Source: Anaerolineae bacterium (lineage in GTDB: Bacteria; Chloroflexota; Anaerolineae; UBA4142). From it: a stretch of DNA of 8,007 nt. The notes below the pieces were generated by a model, which saw nothing but the letters and a program-made list of their open reading frames with translations, was not told the DNA's origin and ran no database searches. The DNA lies in the NCBI GenBank assembly GCA_027457205.1, contig DAIDTM010000344.1, positions 1 through 8,007 of the forward strand, read 5' to 3'. This document shows positions 6,440 through 8,007 of this stretch, one piece after another (the stretch's first letter is position 1; every line of letters begins with the position of its first letter). The position numbers were made by a program, and so were the translations under genes.

Positions 6440-6559
6440 GATTCACCTCATAAAATAAGAAATGCCCAGCACGGCAAAACGAATCGTCCGCGCAAGGCAA
6501 TCATCACCTTGAGAACACGACAATCAATTTTCTTCCAACCTCGGAAGGAGAGCGATGGC

Positions 6560-7309
6560 TCAGACTTGAGCGATCTGGGCGACATGGCGCAGCCGCAGGA
6601 TCAAATCCAGTTGCCGCTGACCGATGTGCGAGAACGTATCGGCGACCTTTTGCAGCAATCTCAAAAGCCAGTCCGCGCGCGATGGATCGACGATGCGAAT
6701 GTCCGCCGCGGCGCGCTGCAAATCGGCGGCAGGAATGTTGCACCGCTGCGCGATCTCGTCGAACTTGAGCGCGCGCCGCGCCGATTCATCGGCGACGAAT
6801 TGCCCGGCGAACAACATGCCGACGAACTCGTTGCCGACCTGAATCCGACCGCGCGTGTACGACAAGCCGGCGTGGCAGTGCTCGATCCGCGGCGCGCGTT
6901 CGGTCGTTTGCGCCAGCCGCGCCCACGACGCTTCGCACTGCTTGCGCCCATCTGGCGACGCGAGGATCAAATCGCAAAAGGAGCACGAGTTGCTCATCGG
7001 CGTCAGCGGTTTGCCGTCGATGGCAGTTGTCACCGAGCCAATGTCGGCGGCGGTCGCAAAGACTTCTTGAATCGGCTGGAGACAATCGAGGGGCAGGACG
7101 TCCGCACTGGGCGTAATCGCGTCGGCTTGAACGAGTTGTTTGACGGATTTTGGATTGACGAGACATTGCTCTACGACGTTGCGCGGGAATCGCCATTGAC
7201 CGCCGACGCGAATACCGGTCAAGCGACCATCGCTCAGCATCCGATAAATCGTCGTCCGATCAACTTTGAGGAGTTCCTCAAGTTGTTTGGTCGTGAGGAG
7301 ATCGTCCAT
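6560..7309 (-). CDS. Transcriptional regulator: HTH_17 (excisionase/BldC-like) plus PocR-type sensor domain
   Basis: This is probably the local one-component regulator. Of 249 residues, about 3-48 form the DNA-binding unit: LLTTKQLEELLKVDRTTIYR followed by a wing with IRVGGQWRFP, the usual HTH_17 pattern. Residues about 80-190 look like a PocR ligand-binding domain: CSFC, GRKQC, HCHAGL and VGMLFAGQ motifs. Four cysteines, C109, C112, C125 and C145, could bind a metal or act as a redox switch. The C-terminal part is helical. The start is uncertain: ATG at 7309 has no clear Shine-Dalgarno, and a TTG at 7345 would add 12 residues but lies inside the inverted repeat. It stands directly upstream of dsrE in the same direction, so dsrE-lbpA-hyn are likely targets. 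The HTH resembles phage excisionases, but the sensor domain argues against that role. Confidence 0.85.
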   Translation of the reverse strand: MDDLLTTKQLEELLKVDRTTIYRMLSDGRLTGIRVGGQWRFPRNVVEQCLVNPKSVKQLVQADAITPSADVLPLDCLQPIQEVFATAADIGSVTTAIDGKPLTPMSNSCSFCDLILASPDGRKQCEASWARLAQTTERAPRIEHCHAGLSYTRGRIQVGNEFVGMLFAGQFVADESARRALKFDEIAQRCNIPAADLQRAAADIRIVDPSRADWLLRLLQKVADTFSHIGQRQLDLILRLRHVAQIAQV

Positions 7310-7320
7310 TGGGCACAGAT

Positions 7321-7380
7321 TGCCATATTTTAGGTCAAAATTCAATAGCAGGATAAGTCAAAATATGGCAAATTATGGCA
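7321..7380. promoter_or_regulatory. Candidate operator: TGCCATA array before the regulator gene
   Basis: Perfect 11-bp inverted arms (TGCCATATTTT at 7321-7331, and its complement at 7360-7370) face each other across 28 bases. A third TGCCATA (minus strand, 7374-7380) repeats the second in direct orientation at a 10-bp step. A -10-like TAAAAT (minus strand, 7327-7332) overlaps one arm, and no good -35 is seen. Direct plus inverted sites one helical turn apart just upstream of a BldC-like HTH gene suggest autoregulation. Confidence 0.5.
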
Positions 7381-7398
7381 TCTGCGCTGTGGCAGATG
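7379..7398. repeat. Small perfect hairpin next to the operator
   Basis: Perfect 7-bp arms CATCTGC and GCAGATG surround 6 bases. It abuts the outermost TGCCATA site and may be an extra protein site or chance. Confidence 0.35.
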
Positions 7399-7443
7399 AA
7401 ACGCTCACCGCGATGAAATCGTTGCAGAAAAAGCAGCCCCTGA

Positions 7444-7512
7444 ACCGCAAAAAACGCAAAGCGCGAAGGGAGAAAAACTCTGAACCTTCGCGCTCTTTGC
7501 GTTCTTTGCGGT
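7444..7512. repeat. Long GCAAAG-type palindrome downstream of the DsrK-like gene
   Basis: Arms 7444-7469 (26 bases) and 7485-7512 (28 bases) pair almost fully, with one mismatch and a 2-base bulge, around a 15-base loop. Within each arm GCAAA recurs about every 9 bases. It begins 30 bases after the stop codon of the gene on the right. TTTTT follows some 13 bases beyond the stem on the minus strand, which is too far for a classic terminator. It resembles dispersed intergenic palindromes of CGCAAAG units that I recall from several bacterial phyla. Confidence 0.7.
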
Positions 7513-7541
7513 AAAGCTTGTTTGATTTCGATTTGCCGTTG

Positions 7542-8007
7542 CTAGACGGCGATGGCAACCGGCGCTTCTACAGGCATCGCCGCTAGTTCCGACGCGCTGG
7601 GCAGCCGCATCGCTTTCACGATCAAGTCAGCCAGCGCGGTGATCTGCACATTGAGGTTGTAGTAATTGTTCAGATCGCCGAGTTGAAGGCGGCAGTTCTC
7701 GCACGCCGCCGCGACGACCTGCGCGCCGGTCGCGCGGATTTGCTCCGCTTTCGGCTTGCCCGCGCGCAGACGTTTTTCGTCATACTCCGGCAACGCGACC
7801 AACCCGCCGCCGCCGCCGCAACAATAATTCTCCAAACCGTGCGGCGTCATCTCGCGAAAGTTTTGCGCGACCGCGTTCAGAATCACGCGCGGCTCGCGAT
7901 AGATGCCGCTCGTCCGCGCGAGGTTGCACGAGTCGTGATACGTAATGACTTCCGGATTTGCCGACGGATCCAGCTTCAGCCGACCTTGTTCGATGTATTC
8001 CGCAAAC
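7542..8007 (-). CDS. DsrK/HdrD-like iron-sulfur protein, C-terminal part (cut by window edge)
   Basis: The last 154 residues are visible and the N-terminus lies beyond the right edge. They hold a complete CCG domain: a cysteine in HDSCNLAR (visible residue 27), CCGGGGG (62-63) and CENCRLQ (102 and 105). This pattern binds a noncubane [4Fe-4S] centre in HdrB/HdrD and is found in DsrK, TmcB and HmeD. It is laid out like the end of Isp2 in this window (shared EPR.IL, EMTP, CCGGGGG, NCRLQ), so the two are paralogues, but it has an extra alanine- and proline-rich tail of about 20 residues. The role is unknown; a disulfide- or sulfur-handling reductase subunit is likely. Whether it has N-terminal ferredoxin motifs, and so is DsrK-like and not HdrB-like, cannot be seen. 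Confidence 0.88.
   Translation of the reverse strand, partial: FAEYIEQGRLKLDPSANPEVITYHDSCNLARTSGIYREPRVILNAVAQNFREMTPHGLENYCCGGGGGLVALPEYDEKRLRAGKPKAEQIRATGAQVVAAACENCRLQLGDLNNYYNLNVQITALADLIVKAMRLPSASELAAMPVEAPVAIAV

Noticed and set aside
6484..6559. Promoter for dsrE in the gap after the regulator
   Set aside because: TTGATT with a 16-base spacing to GATGAT and similar pairs match too poorly to report as a feature.
6560..7309. Phage or plasmid excisionase marking a mobile element
   Set aside because: The HTH is fused to a PocR-type sensor and there is no integrase, attachment site or transposase nearby.
5987..7333. Plus-strand open frame running opposite dsrE and the regulator (448 codons)
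   Set aside because: It crosses two real genes and their spacers and begins in repeat DNA; a shadow.
7373..7558. Small open frame across the GCAAAG palindrome
   Set aside because: Its arginine- and lysine-rich translation comes from the repeat itself, and no start signal is seen.

Overview
All recognisable genes lie on the minus strand, so the region is transcribed from right to left. High G+C, GCG/CGC-rich coding and palindromic spacers between genes fit an uncultured, metabolically versatile bacterium. I lean towards Chloroflexota, but that is an impression of style and no marker gene confirms it. No rRNA, tRNA, CRISPR array, insertion sequence or phage gene is visible.

Layout in the direction of transcription: (1) 8007-7542, the C-terminal part of a DsrK/HdrD-type iron-sulfur protein with a CCG domain, cut by the window edge. 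(2) 7541-7310, a spacer with a long GCAAAG-type hairpin, a 7-bp hairpin and an array of TGCCATA sites. (3) A one-gene regulator with an HTH_17 (excisionase/BldC-like) domain and a PocR-type sensor domain. (4) A DsrE-family protein. (5) A GcvH-like lipoate-binding protein of the LbpA type. (6) Four genes in the order small subunit, cytochrome b, HdrD/DsrK-like iron-sulfur protein, large subunit. This is the diagnostic hynS-isp1-isp2-hynL order of Isp-type (group 1e) membrane-bound [NiFe] hydrogenases. (7) A spacer with two perfect hairpins and a possible promoter. (8) The N-terminal half of a lipoate-protein ligase, cut by the left edge.

How the parts may fit together: HynSL oxidises or produces H2 on the outer face of the membrane (Tat signal on HynS). 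Isp1 carries electrons across the membrane through b hemes. Isp2 is a cytoplasmic DsrK/HdrD-like protein whose family handles disulfides, trisulfides or persulfides. The neighbours (DsrE sulfur-transferase-like protein, lipoyl carrier, lipoate ligase, second CCG protein) are the usual companions of sulfur oxidation through sHdr or Dsr systems. The striking inference is that this locus links H2 to a lipoate-bound sulfur or disulfide carrier, with a hydrogenase-linked DsrMK-like module standing where sHdr would be expected. That link rests on gene context and is untested.

Nearly every spacer carries a different palindromic or short-period repeat, and each hydrogenase gene has its own strong ribosome binding site.
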